From NCBI GenBank assembly GCA_934045075.1, contig OW203727.1:14361501-14425500 (forward strand): DNA of 64,000 bases. Reading direction: 5' to 3'. This DNA comes from Yponomeuta sedellus (taxonomy: Eukaryota > Arthropoda > Insecta > Lepidoptera > Yponomeutidae). Positions 32,148 through 40,304 of this stretch are shown here, piece by piece. A program made the position numbers and the translations under genes. The notes under the pieces are model-generated. The model worked only from the letters and a program-made list of their open reading frames with translations. It ran no database searches and had not been told where the DNA came from. Numbering within the stretch: position 1 is the first letter of the stretch; every line of letters starts with the position of its first letter.

Positions 32148-33349
32148 GATATTTTCTTCACTACACTGGTAAGAGGTTTATATTCTATAACACAATCGTT
32201 CAATATTAAACAGTACGCAGTTGTTTTGTCTGGTATTGCTATCTCGCTCTCAATTTCAACACGAACGTCGACAGGTCCAGTCTTCAGCGTATCGTTCTGA
32301 CGACAGCAATCAATTACAAATAATGGAGTTTTTTCTTTGAAGTCGATGTAATTTAACAGGGGTTCCGGAAGACGGCTGTAGTAAGACTGTTGAAATTTAG
32401 CATACAACTCGTATAATAAAGCATAATTGTCATTGCTAAATTTAACGTTTAGGTTTTCATACGGGAAGTAGGTTGAGTTTAAAAACACTTTTATGTCACG
32501 CAAGTTACAATGATCGAATCGGGACATATCCTGAAATCCATTATTTTTGCGGTCTTTCTGTAATCCAATGATAACGTACCTTGGCTTTTCTATCTGTGAT
32601 GAAGTTTTGATTGCCCATGTATGCTTCGTTGTTTGAGGTAAAAGTGGATATTCATAAAGATCCCAGTTTCTAAACGCTACGTTAATAGCTCTGTCTCTTT
32701 CTAAATACCTAAGCAAGTTGATTCTCTCTCGGTCAGACACCTTAACGTGGGGCACCCGCCACATAATTTTATCGATTACGATATCTTCTACAACCTCATT
32801 ATTATTTAATTTAATTGCATTCATGTTGGTATTGCTTCGCAAAAGTATAAGTTCGTGCTTGCAATTTATTATAATTTTTTTGTAATCCTCCGCAAACCCA
32901 AGGATTCTATTGAGTGGGAGACAGCCTGAAAAACTTCCTCCCATTGTGTTTTTAATACCGTCAATGCTCCAACCCCATGCATAAGACATTTTTGATTCGC
33001 TTTCATTCATTGATAATAAACATTTCATTGTGGTTGTTATGCCTGCATTCTTAATCTTATCGATTTCAACCCCATTTAATTCGTACCGAATATCTTGAAA
33101 TAAAAATAGTATTGGGTTATTTATTAATTGAAACTCGGTCACTTTGGCTTTAGTTTCACTGTTGATTACGCTGATCCTTCCTTCTACGTATAAAGTACTC
33201 TCCGACGGTAGAATGTAAAGGTCTTGCTGGTTAATTGGAATCCGTATCTCATCGTTCCTATTGTAGCTGCTTACATAAGGCTTGTAGGAATGAATCTGAA
33301 TACTTTCAATGCTGTTGTCTTGTACAAAAGGTTCTGCTACATTAAGCAT
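32144..33349 (-). CDS. Polinton major capsid protein (double jelly-roll, hexon-like)
   Basis: 401 aa. The segments NDEIRIPINQQDLY, LYVEGRI, DIRYELNG, then WDLYEYPLL, PRYVIIGLQ and, near the end, TPLFVIDCCRQ and VDVRVEIE follow the order of arthropod Polinton major capsid proteins, which form double jelly-roll hexon-like capsomers. It sits between the minor capsid/46-aa genes and the 163-aa gene, with a 5-nt gap upstream and a 4-nt overlap downstream. No signal peptide or membrane segment. The fold cannot be proved by eye; the identification is by resemblance and gene order. Confidence 0.85.
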   Translation of the reverse strand: MLNVAEPFVQDNSIESIQIHSYKPYVSSYNRNDEIRIPINQQDLYILPSESTLYVEGRISVINSETKAKVTEFQLINNPILFLFQDIRYELNGVEIDKIKNAGITTTMKCLLSMNESESKMSYAWGWSIDGIKNTMGGSFSGCLPLNRILGFAEDYKKIIINCKHELILLRSNTNMNAIKLNNNEVVEDIVIDKIMWRVPHVKVSDRERINLLRYLERDRAINVAFRNWDLYEYPLLPQTTKHTWAIKTSSQIEKPRYVIIGLQKDRKNNGFQDMSRFDHCNLRDIKVFLNSTYFPYENLNVKFSNDNYALLYELYAKFQQSYYSRLPEPLLNYIDFKEKTPLFVIDCCRQNDTLKTGPVDVRVEIESEIAIPDKTTAYCLILNDCVIEYKPLTSVVKKIS

Positions 33350-33354
33350 TTTAG

Positions 33355-33495
33355 TTACTTCGACAAATTTATTAATTTGAGAAATTGTTTATTGGCTTTG
33401 GTTAACTTATTTCTTTTTGGTGGTACCTTCGTAATATTTGAAAGCAAACTGCGCTTTCTGCTGGTAGTACACAGGTTTTTATTGAAATCAATCAT
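33355..33495 (-). CDS. Hidden 46-aa basic protein between penton and major capsid genes
   Basis: The minus-strand ATG at 33495 overlaps the penton stop as ATGA (TGA at 33492-33494), and the TAA at 33355-33357 lies 5 nt before the major capsid ATG. The 46 residues hold 13 Lys/Arg (for example SRKRSLL, KVPPKRNKL, KANKQFLK) and one Cys. It fills the only gap in this tightly packed block and is linked by stop-start overlap. Small basic proteins in adenovirus-like virions bind and condense DNA, so a core-protein role is a reasonable inference. No homology is claimed. Confidence 0.6.
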   Translation of the reverse strand: MIDFNKNLCTTSRKRSLLSNITKVPPKRNKLTKANKQFLKLINLSK

Positions 33496-34163
33496 TTTTT
33501 CTTCAGATGTAAGCAAAGCTGTACTTCTTCCCTTCTTAAATTTAGTGGGTTATTATTTAAATCCAAAATTCTAATATTAATTGCACTCACACTGTTTTGG
33601 ATAACTGGGAAATAGATAACGTTTTTAGGAATTTCAATTATTCGATAACCCGGCGGCACATTCGGAGAAAACTCATAAATTATATGGCTAGGTTTTCCAT
33701 TAACAAATGATCCACTTACAATATCACATTCGATTCGGACTATGGCTGATGGTAAAATGTTGATCGGATAGGAAGATGTGTGTAATATATTAGCTTTTAA
33801 TAATACTTTTCCAAATCCTAATGTAACTCCTATTGAGTTCTCCTTATAAAAATGAATGTCTTTGCTACTAAAAATACTGGTGCTTAAAGTATTATTATTG
33901 CAAGTTAATTCCAAAACACAATCATGAACATGTTTCGTTAGGAAGTCAATAATATCTTCAAGTTCATATGAACCCTCTGGTATTATCACAACCCCATCTT
34001 TACCGTAATAGAATTTATTATTTCTGTGATCAACATTAGGAATTGAATTAAAAGTAGTGAAGTACAACAGGCCACACTCATAATCACCATCAGTTTCCAA
34101 AGCCGGTGAATAATTTGTTACAAGAGCAGAGTCTGCGCCCGTTATAGACATTGTGAAAGACAT
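33492..34163 (-). CDS. Polinton minor capsid protein (penton, single jelly-roll)
   Basis: 223 aa from ATG at 34163, following the protease stop within 3 nt. It begins MSFTMSITGADS and has the text GSYELEDIIDFL, IVRIECDIVSGSFVNGKPSH, YEFSPNVPPGYRIIEIPK and a terminal VQLCLHLKKK. This pattern (RIE.D...GSFVNG..SHIIYEF.P.VPPGY) is what I know from arthropod Polinton penton proteins, which close the capsid vertices. Its TGA overlaps the ATG of the 46-aa gene. Confidence 0.85.
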   Translation of the reverse strand: MSFTMSITGADSALVTNYSPALETDGDYECGLLYFTTFNSIPNVDHRNNKFYYGKDGVVIIPEGSYELEDIIDFLTKHVHDCVLELTCNNNTLSTSIFSSKDIHFYKENSIGVTLGFGKVLLKANILHTSSYPINILPSAIVRIECDIVSGSFVNGKPSHIIYEFSPNVPPGYRIIEIPKNVIYFPVIQNSVSAINIRILDLNNNPLNLRREEVQLCLHLKKK

Positions 34164-34165
34164 AG

Positions 34166-34498
34166 TTAACTGACTCGTTTCCAGAAACCTTTCAAAAATT
34201 TAAGACATAAATGTCCACAGTTAAACGTGTTGTATGCTTGATATTTAGTATAATTGTAATACAAATCTGCGCCACTTAGGTATTTAACCAATTCTGTAGG
34301 AGGTTTTAAATCTCCGAAACTGTTAAAATATTCACAATAATTATAAATTTTTACGAAGGCTACCCAATGCGTTCCAGGGTTGTCAGAACTATCTAAATTA
34401 ATAATCGCACACTCAATTTGTTTAGGTTTTTGAGGCAAATTATCCCTCATGTATACACCTCTGAAATATGGTATATTACTGTTATTAACATATTTCAT
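34166..34498 (-). CDS. Adenain-like cysteine protease of the Polinton
   Basis: 110 aa from the ATG at 34498. GTHWVAF supplies His44, QAYNTFNCGHLCLKF supplies Gln87 and Cys94, and YFNSFGD has Asn59 where an Asp/Glu is usual. An H-N-C triad is used by some related proteases, so this is not necessarily inactivating. The frame is open well upstream of this ATG, reading RRALTNEDI and further back FTYKKLLNR, and overlaps the last codons of the PLA2/pX gene in the -1 frame. The residues look conserved, so the real N-terminus may be made by splicing, frameshift or a non-ATG start. The enzyme matures capsid and core proteins in adenovirus-like particles. Confidence 0.85.
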   Translation of the reverse strand: MKYVNNSNIPYFRGVYMRDNLPQKPKQIECAIINLDSSDNPGTHWVAFVKIYNYCEYFNSFGDLKPPTELVKYLSGADLYYNYTKYQAYNTFNCGHLCLKFLKGFWKRVS

Positions 34499-34536
34499 TA
34501 TATCTTCATTTGTGAGTGCGCGTCGGGGTAGCCTAT

Positions 34537-35259
34537 TTAGCAGTTTTTTGTATGTAAACAGAGCCCACCACCTTTTTTGTACGGTTTGATGTACAGCCCT
34601 TTTCCAATAGCAATTGTCTCCATCATCTTATTATGACGTATTGATTCTTTTAGATTTTCTTGAGCAGATTTGGAGTCGTTCACTGCTTTTGCTATTCCAG
34701 CTGCACCTCCAGCTAATGCACCTACTGCCGAAAGGCAAGCAAATATAGGAAGAAGTGGTAGTATCCCCCCAATTTTTGGGATTGGTATTATTCGAGGTAG
34801 CTGAACTTTCATATTTTTAGGAAACAATTTTTTTGCAGCTAAATGTGCATATTTAATTGCAGATTGTTTGTTTTTTAGTTTAGCTTTCTTTAATTGTGTA
34901 CTTATTTTTCTAATACCTGATTTAAAACCAGCACCTGTCTTAACCTTAACTTTCATGATTTTGTTTACTAACCACGAAGCAAGTCTTTCCCCTCTACTCA
35001 CGTCTTTTGCTTTTGATCTAAGTTTTGCCATTTCCATCAATTCTTTATCAGCTTGGTGTCGATTGCGCGTATCGGTGTATTTAGTATAGGCAATGTCGTG
35101 ACGCATACAAGCATCGTCTAACTGATTAATACCTCGATCACCTCTTAGTAAGCGTTTTTCTAGTTTTGTGCCAGGGCCGCAATAATTATATCCTGGTAAA
35201 TGTAACTCGAGTGGTAAATTATTTATTAATTTATTAATAAGTCCTCTTCCAGTCATCAC
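34537..35259 (-). CDS. Phospholipase A2 / pX-like virion protein
   Basis: 240 aa. Residues 26-30 YCGPG form the calcium loop, and DDACMRHDIAYTKY has the catalytic His54-Asp55 pair as in the PLA2 domain of parvovirus VP1. A Lys-rich middle (about 100-150) leads to a hydrophobic, Gly/Ala-rich segment at 162-192, likely membrane-active. The tail has GLYIKPYKKGGG (220-232). PLA2-containing proteins with such tails are described in adintoviruses as adenovirus pX-like and are thought to help particles breach endosomal membranes. All catalytic residues that I can place are intact. Its stop region overlaps the upstream extension of the protease frame. Confidence 0.85.
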   Translation of the reverse strand: MMTGRGLINKLINNLPLELHLPGYNYCGPGTKLEKRLLRGDRGINQLDDACMRHDIAYTKYTDTRNRHQADKELMEMAKLRSKAKDVSRGERLASWLVNKIMKVKVKTGAGFKSGIRKISTQLKKAKLKNKQSAIKYAHLAAKKLFPKNMKVQLPRIIPIPKIGGILPLLPIFACLSAVGALAGGAAGIAKAVNDSKSAQENLKESIRHNKMMETIAIGKGLYIKPYKKGGGLCLHTKNC

Positions 35260-35309
35260 TTACGAACGAATGAATAAAATTTTGCATTCATGAGTGTAAT
35301 ATAATAACA

Positions 35310-36251
35310 TTATTTCACGACATCATTTTTACCGATCCAACTGTTTTCAGCGTCTTTTAATCCAAGCCATTTGACAAATAACATATTTCCTCTCTTTTTC
35401 AATACCTTTTCAATTAAATAAACACCGGGATTACGTGTTTTATTTAATTCCTGCTCGTAGAAACTACCTTTTATTAATTGATTATGCTGGTCTTTAATAC
35501 GATATGTAATGGGAGTAGTTTTGTTAACTTTGCTAATGGTAAATAACTCGGTCGACCAATTGGGAGTATACCCTTTGTAAAAACACCCTTTGTACTTGCT
35601 AATACGAACGCAATCCCCTACTTTACACTTTGGTTTCACTGAGGATGACTCTGCGTGAGATACAATATTTTCTAAAACTTTGGGTTCATTGACTTTGTTT
35701 ACCTCCACTGGTCGATACTTTGTTGTACGGTGTTTCGTACTATTATATGAAATCACAATATCAACTAATGGTTTTCCAATCCATTTGTAATTGCCAACTA
35801 AACTAAAATATTTATATAGCTTATTCTTCAATGTCCTTATAACTCTTTCAACAATAGATGCTTTCTTTGTAGAAAAAGTTGAATAATGGTTAATGTGGTA
35901 TGATTGCATAAGCCTTTGAAAAGATTTGTTATAAAATTCTGTTCCTAAATCGGTCTGTACGTTAGTTGGAACACGATTACTTTTTAAAATTTTTTCAAAT
36001 GCATTACACACTTCATTCATTGATTTAGTTTTTAATGGAACAGTCCAAACATATTTTGAAAAACAATCTATAATGACTAAAATAAAATTAAATCCTCTAT
36101 TGTGTTTTCGAATATGTTGGATATCAATTAAATCCGCTTGCCATAAATCATCGATTCCTTTAAGAATAACTTGCCGTCGATTGAAATTTCTTCTAGCAGC
36201 TCTATGAATCTCGTTCACCACTTTTTCTTTACTCATAATTTCTACTGGCAA
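35310..36251 (-). CDS. Retroviral-type (rve) integrase of the Polinton
   Basis: 313 aa with the D,D-35-E triad: Asp40 in WQADLID, Asp101 in QTDLGTEFYN and Glu135 in SIVERVIRTLKN. The N-terminus (HRAARRNFNRR) is basic and lacks an obvious H2C2 zinc finger. The C-terminal ~45 residues (YLIEKVLKKRGNMLFVKWLG ... SWIG) look like a chromodomain, a targeting module seen in many Polinton and Gypsy integrases. The first ATG overlaps the upstream gene by 23 nt; a second ATG at residue 6 would reduce this. It would insert the element with 6-bp duplications, as seen at its ends. Confidence 0.92.
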   Translation of the reverse strand: MPVEIMSKEKVVNEIHRAARRNFNRRQVILKGIDDLWQADLIDIQHIRKHNRGFNFILVIIDCFSKYVWTVPLKTKSMNEVCNAFEKILKSNRVPTNVQTDLGTEFYNKSFQRLMQSYHINHYSTFSTKKASIVERVIRTLKNKLYKYFSLVGNYKWIGKPLVDIVISYNSTKHRTTKYRPVEVNKVNEPKVLENIVSHAESSSVKPKCKVGDCVRISKYKGCFYKGYTPNWSTELFTISKVNKTTPITYRIKDQHNQLIKGSFYEQELNKTRNPGVYLIEKVLKKRGNMLFVKWLGLKDAENSWIGKNDVVK

Positions 36252-36618
36252 TGTCTCTGATTGCTACCAACTGATCTTTGATAATAGAACTAACTTCTAC
36301 CCTTGTACACTTTTCATCTAACTGTTTCTGAATCAGTTGTATCTGACTCTTTATACTTTTTAGCTCGACAAGAATATCATGCTCTTTGCAAAATAACTTT
36401 AAGTTTTGATCAACATACTCTTTGTTGACAGCCTCATCTGGTAGTACAGGAAGTCTCAATCCTACCAGTTTTTCTGATTTCAAGTCATATTCTCCGTTAA
36501 GGTTTTGAGTAAGATTTTTATTATTGGTGCTATAAAATATTTCTGATGGACGAAGTCTTTTATGCACATGGTGGCCAAATTTATCAATATTCATCATTTT
36601 TTTAAGAAGGTTGAACAA
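36229..36618 (-). CDS. Small Polinton protein, fibre-like motif plus coiled coil
   Basis: 129 aa. It starts MFNLLKKMMNIDKFGHHVHK; an alternative start at MNIDKFG is plausible. It holds DLKSEKLVGLRLPVLPDEAV followed by NKEYVDQNL. The latter recalls the 'G..I.gv..P....DAVnKkYVD' collar of phage tail fibres. The C-terminal half is a heptad-rich helix (LVELKSIKSQIQLIQKQL). It overlaps the integrase start. A trimeric spike or attachment role is inference only. Confidence 0.7.
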   Translation of the reverse strand: MFNLLKKMMNIDKFGHHVHKRLRPSEIFYSTNNKNLTQNLNGEYDLKSEKLVGLRLPVLPDEAVNKEYVDQNLKLFCKEHDILVELKSIKSQIQLIQKQLDEKCTRVEVSSIIKDQLVAIRDIASRNYE

Positions 36619-36654
36619 GAACTGATGGAAAATACATTTGAGTTTGTAATTATA

Positions 36655-37623
36655 TTACTTTATTAGACCACATTCACGCAGTTCTTCAATGATAGAAATA
36701 ATTTCGTTATTAAGCCCTGTATTACCAGCTTCGCGAGACGCAATAAGTAATTTTAAACGTTCCACCAATTCATTTGGATCATCCCAGTACACATAATCCA
36801 CATTTTTATTCATTTTTTTCAAGACTGGTAACCCTTCTCCTTGCGGCAGACTTTCAATACTGCTAGAAGTATTTTTGGTTAGTTTAAAGAGAGGTTTTAT
36901 TATTTGCAAATACTTCATACCTCTATTACTTTTTATTGGCTGTTTAGGACTGAAATCACGACGGTGAGCATTTGTTTCTAACAGTAATTGTTTATAGTTT
37001 TTTAAATCATCAGGCTTAACTAAACTTAAATTTGGTTTTGGTTTCAACAATAATTCAGCTAATCCAGGTGTATTTAAATAACTTTTCCCGCCAACTGAAA
37101 TCTTATTTTCTGTAACTGACACTCGCAGTGATCCCAACATAGTTTTTCCTCGCTCCAGCCTTACTCCATAAGGTACATTACTAAATATTTCCGATGACAA
37201 TGACCAAGAAGAAGAATCTTGGCGAGGACTCTGAACAGATTCAAGAGTTTTAAACGATGTGTCACTTGAATCACCCATGTTTAAATCGCCTTCATCAGTT
37301 TCACTAAATGCTTTCTGTTCAGGTTTTTGGGAGTCACGATCACTATTTTGCATAAAGTTGTAGCTGGTAGATGCACCATCATCGATTTCATTAAGGTCTT
37401 TGTTAGTATCAATGTTTGTTTTAGTGTCCCAGTGTCTATCATCCCAATACTCTTTATTAATCTTTTCATTTTTTGCGGCGATGCTTTTTAGTGGACCTGT
37501 TAATGGTTTGAAAACCTTTTCCAATACTAGATCATTATCGTGGTCAATATCTTTCAATTGTTTAAACTTTCTTTTTACAGCTTCAGCAGATTCTACAATC
37601 TGTGTTTTTAGTATCTTTTCCAT
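36655..37623 (-). CDS. Conserved Polinton protein of unknown function
   Basis: The open frame begins at 37740, but the ATG at 37623 (MEKILKTQIVESAEAV) is the likely start since the longer version would overlap the ATPase end; this gives 322 aa. It has a helical N-terminus, a long acidic/Ser-rich middle, then a globular part (VPYGVRLERGKTMLGSLRV, LNTPGLAELLL, DLKNYKQLLLETNAHRRDF) and a C-terminal YWDDPNELVERLKLL helix pair. I recognise this layout from many arthropod Mavericks, always next to the ATPase, without a known function; a core or scaffold role is possible. Confidence 0.75.
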   Translation of the reverse strand: MEKILKTQIVESAEAVKRKFKQLKDIDHDNDLVLEKVFKPLTGPLKSIAAKNEKINKEYWDDRHWDTKTNIDTNKDLNEIDDGASTSYNFMQNSDRDSQKPEQKAFSETDEGDLNMGDSSDTSFKTLESVQSPRQDSSSWSLSSEIFSNVPYGVRLERGKTMLGSLRVSVTENKISVGGKSYLNTPGLAELLLKPKPNLSLVKPDDLKNYKQLLLETNAHRRDFSPKQPIKSNRGMKYLQIIKPLFKLTKNTSSSIESLPQGEGLPVLKKMNKNVDYVYWDDPNELVERLKLLIASREAGNTGLNNEIISIIEELRECGLIK

Positions 37624-37714
37624 AGCGAGATAAAATATGTACTTTCTCTCGCAACGCAAACCGATTAGTAACGACACTTCGATCCGTAACTCATTATAAA
37701 TAGCACAAATATGC

Positions 37715-38401
37715 TTAGTCAAAGACAACGAATTTGTCAAAGTTCATTCTGTAACATCCTTTACCTTTTTCACAATCTTTATTAATTACCAAATAATTAT
37801 AAGGCACACTCCATATTTTTTTGCACATCTCTCGAAACTGTGTCCAGCTCATATCTGCGTTAACATGTTCGTTATAAATATGTCGTAGATTGATGTCATC
37901 CTGTTTAAAAATTATAATCAAATTAGCATTATCCCTGATCAATTGCTTTGGTATCTTACTGTATGTTTGATTCAAATAGAAAGAATCAATCTTTTTATGT
38001 CTACCCATCGCAAAATAATCACGTATGTTATTTTGTTTTTCACAAGCAACGTCATCAAATATCATTACGGAGTAAGGTTTGGCATTTTGATGACTTATCA
38101 CTTCTTCGTTGTCACGAAATTTACTGAAATTTATCTCAGGAACCATGCTTAACACTTTATCTAAAAAAACGTATTTTGGCTGGAAGAGCGTTTTAGAATA
38201 AAGGTAAACGTTTCGGTAGCGCAATCCATTTTTGTGCAATAGAAGACCTATCATTACGTTTGTTTTACCGCAGTTCGAAGGACCACAAATTATGCATCGA
38301 ATTGTATTTGGCAAAAGATTTCCATGTAGTTTTATTTTGTTGTTAGATTCGCTACAAATGTTTTCCAAACGTAATGTTTGCGCTTGTTGTATAAATTTCA
38401 T
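37715..38401 (-). CDS. Packaging ATPase (FtsK/HerA, A32-like) of the Polinton
   Basis: 228 aa. Walker A is GPSNCGKT at 40-47 and Walker B is SVMIFDDVA at 111-119. A sensor-like segment SFYLNQTYSKIPKQLI with a glutamine follows at about 155-170. This is the genome-packaging ATPase of Polintons, virophages and large DNA viruses, expected to pump DNA into the capsid. The gene leads the leftward block. A TATATAA-like element at 38481-38488 lies about 80 bp upstream of the ATG. Confidence 0.92.
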   Translation of the reverse strand: MKFIQQAQTLRLENICSESNNKIKLHGNLLPNTIRCIICGPSNCGKTNVMIGLLLHKNGLRYRNVYLYSKTLFQPKYVFLDKVLSMVPEINFSKFRDNEEVISHQNAKPYSVMIFDDVACEKQNNIRDYFAMGRHKKIDSFYLNQTYSKIPKQLIRDNANLIIIFKQDDINLRHIYNEHVNADMSWTQFREMCKKIWSVPYNYLVINKDCEKGKGCYRMNFDKFVVFD

Positions 38402-38480
38402 TCTTGAGTAAATAAAATAAAAACGATACTAACACCTAGAACTGCAGGCGTGCAATGAAGTGATTGTTGTATTTGACGCT

Positions 38481-38488
38481 TATATAAA
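38481..38488 (-). promoter_or_regulatory. candidate TATA box for the leftward Polinton gene block
   Basis: tatataaata on either strand sits between the right TIR and the ATPase ATG (38401), the natural promoter position for the leftward cluster. Confidence 0.35.
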
Positions 38489-38544
38489 TAATTCCTATGA
38501 ATGAACTGAAGTAAAAAAGAGTTTCCGTTTTAGTAAGTTAATCA

Positions 38545-38678
38545 AGTAATGAAATGTCTAGATTGCATATTTCCCACAATAGTATTGGGAACTCTAGGAC
38601 ACTTTGAAGGAGTGACGGCGAACGCAGTGAGCCCCTCACGACGGAAAAGTGTCCTAGAGTTCCCAATACTATACTACT
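38545..38678 (-). repeat. Polinton right terminal inverted repeat
   Basis: Mirror of 22220-22353 with the same internal hairpin (arms 38579-38605 and 38646-38672). It abuts the ACCCGC duplication and the gag end of the Gypsy host element. Confidence 0.95.
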
Positions 38679-38700
38679 ACCCGCCCCGCAGTCCTGGCTT

Positions 38701-40281
38701 TTACTCGTTTCCCTGATTCACGGTGGAGGGCGCAGCGTCATGCTTCTTTACGAATTCTTCAAAACGCTGCTCCATATTTTTGAGACGCGCATCCAGTCTG
38801 TCATCTGTTTTGGTTGCTTGCCTCTCCTTCTTAGGACACGTGAACTGCAGATGCCCTCTTTCCCCACACTTGTAACACATGGGCCCGGAGTTCTTCTTTG
38901 GCGAGGTCTTGATCTCTTTAACCTCCTCCGTAACTTCTCGAAGTTTATAACCTTGCCGGATATCTTGACGCACAGCTTCTACTTCCAGGGCATGTGCCAG
39001 AGCTTCTTTTAATGAAGAATGGTGGCAAAGCTTTACTGCAGCCCTAATTTCAAGATCCTTGATTCCGTCGACGAAAGCTTGCAAAATATTCGTGTCCACC
39101 ATCTTACTATCAGCAGAAGGGTACGCCTTTCGAACCAGCTTCTCAATTTCCAACGCCCATTGTTGAAGTCCTTCACCCAGGCGCTGAGTCCGGTCGCGTA
39201 GCTGAGCACGAAAAACGTGTTCCAGGTGTCGTTCCCCATATCTAGCCTCAAGTGCCTCCAGCAGGTCTTTGAACTCGCTGCCTGAGGTGGGCAGTGCCTC
39301 CAGGACAGATAAAGCCGAACCTCTGAGCGCGACGGTGAGGGCTGTCAGGCTCTGTTCGTCCGTCCACCCGTTTGAAGCAGCGACAGTCTGGAACTGCTGG
39401 CGGTAGGCGACCCAAGACGTAGTACCATCGTACGGAGGCACCTTCACTTTAGGCCCGTGGCTTATGCTGACAACTCCGCTCGGTGTAACTCCAGCAGCTT
39501 TAATACGCCGAACTTCCTGCTCTAGTCCAGTGAGGCCGGTTTTCACATTTTTTAGGTCATCCTCTAATTCGGAAACCCGTTCGTTCACTACCTCTACATC
39601 TTCATGTAGCTTAGCGACCGTATCACTGAACTTTGTAACGGCAGAAAGGATCACCTGTTGATCTGCCTTCTGTTCTTCTCGCAGGCCTTTTTGTTCTTCT
39701 CGCAGGCCTCTTTGTTCTTCTCGCAGGCCTCTCTGTTCTTCTTGCAGGCACTGCATCTGCTTGCTCTGTTGCTCTTGCAGGCACTGCATCTGCTTGCTCT
39801 GTTGTTCTTGCAGGCACTGCATCTGCTTGCTCTGTTCTTCTCGCATGCCCTTCAACATTGCCATCAGGCACGACATATCCAAAACCTCCATTGTACGTGA
39901 CGGAGGTTTAATGTCTTCGGTGGGCGTGGCCAGGTGGGCGTAGCTACGAGGCGGAGCCTGTTGGTCGGTTGGTGAAACCTGGTGGTCAAGGCCGGTGGGC
40001 GGAGCCTGGTGCACGGGGGCGGTGGGCGTGGCCTGGTGGGCGTGGCCGGTAGGCGGAGCCGCTGGGCAGGTATGCTGTGTCTCCACTACGCGCGTGGCCT
40101 GGTGGGCGGGGCCAGGGGGCGTGGCTTGGTCGGTGGGCGTGGCCTGGTGGGCGGGGCCAGTGGGCGTGTCCCTATGGCCAGTGGGCGTGGCCTGAGGGGC
40201 AGTGGGCGTGGCCTCCGCAGCACTTCTGGACCTGGTCCTCACTCCAGAAGTATCCTCTCTCGGAGTCAGTGGCATCTCCAA
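38701..40281 (-). CDS. Gypsy gag polyprotein
   Basis: 526 codons from the minus-strand ATG at 40281 to TAA at 38701. Residues about 20-130 are a Thr/Pro/His-rich repeat region built on APTGPAHQATPT-like units. Next comes a coiled coil with three exact repeats of EQQSKQMQCLQ-type heptads followed by EEQRGLR repeats, then a capsid-like region (about 270-450), and one CCHC zinc knuckle (CYKCGERGHLQFTC) near the C-terminus. The tandem heptad repeats are unusual and may be length-variable. The Polinton inserted 16 bp after the stop, just where pol should continue in the -1 frame. Confidence 0.9.
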   Translation of the reverse strand: MEMPLTPREDTSGVRTRSRSAAEATPTAPQATPTGHRDTPTGPAHQATPTDQATPPGPAHQATRVVETQHTCPAAPPTGHAHQATPTAPVHQAPPTGLDHQVSPTDQQAPPRSYAHLATPTEDIKPPSRTMEVLDMSCLMAMLKGMREEQSKQMQCLQEQQSKQMQCLQEQQSKQMQCLQEEQRGLREEQRGLREEQKGLREEQKADQQVILSAVTKFSDTVAKLHEDVEVVNERVSELEDDLKNVKTGLTGLEQEVRRIKAAGVTPSGVVSISHGPKVKVPPYDGTTSWVAYRQQFQTVAASNGWTDEQSLTALTVALRGSALSVLEALPTSGSEFKDLLEALEARYGERHLEHVFRAQLRDRTQRLGEGLQQWALEIEKLVRKAYPSADSKMVDTNILQAFVDGIKDLEIRAAVKLCHHSSLKEALAHALEVEAVRQDIRQGYKLREVTEEVKEIKTSPKKNSGPMCYKCGERGHLQFTCPKKERQATKTDDRLDARLKNMEQRFEEFVKKHDAAPSTVNQGNE

Positions 40282-40304
40282 ATCCCCAATTCTGACACCA
40301 AATG

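Larger units (their letters stand above)
22220..38678. mobile_element. Polinton/Maverick (adintovirus-like) element, 16,459 bp, near intact
   Basis: It is bounded by 134-bp terminal inverted repeats beginning AGTAGTATAG. The flanks are an exact 6-bp duplication, ACCCGC at 22214-22219 and 38679-38684; AG termini and 6-bp duplications are Polinton hallmarks. Inside are protein-primed DNA polymerase B, retroviral-type integrase, packaging ATPase, adenain-like protease, major and minor capsid proteins and a PLA2/pX-like protein, all open. The first ~2.4 kb is non-coding and includes a SINE, so the element is older than that SINE copy. Genes on the left half run right and those on the right half run left, converging near 31.5 kb. 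Confidence 0.96.
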
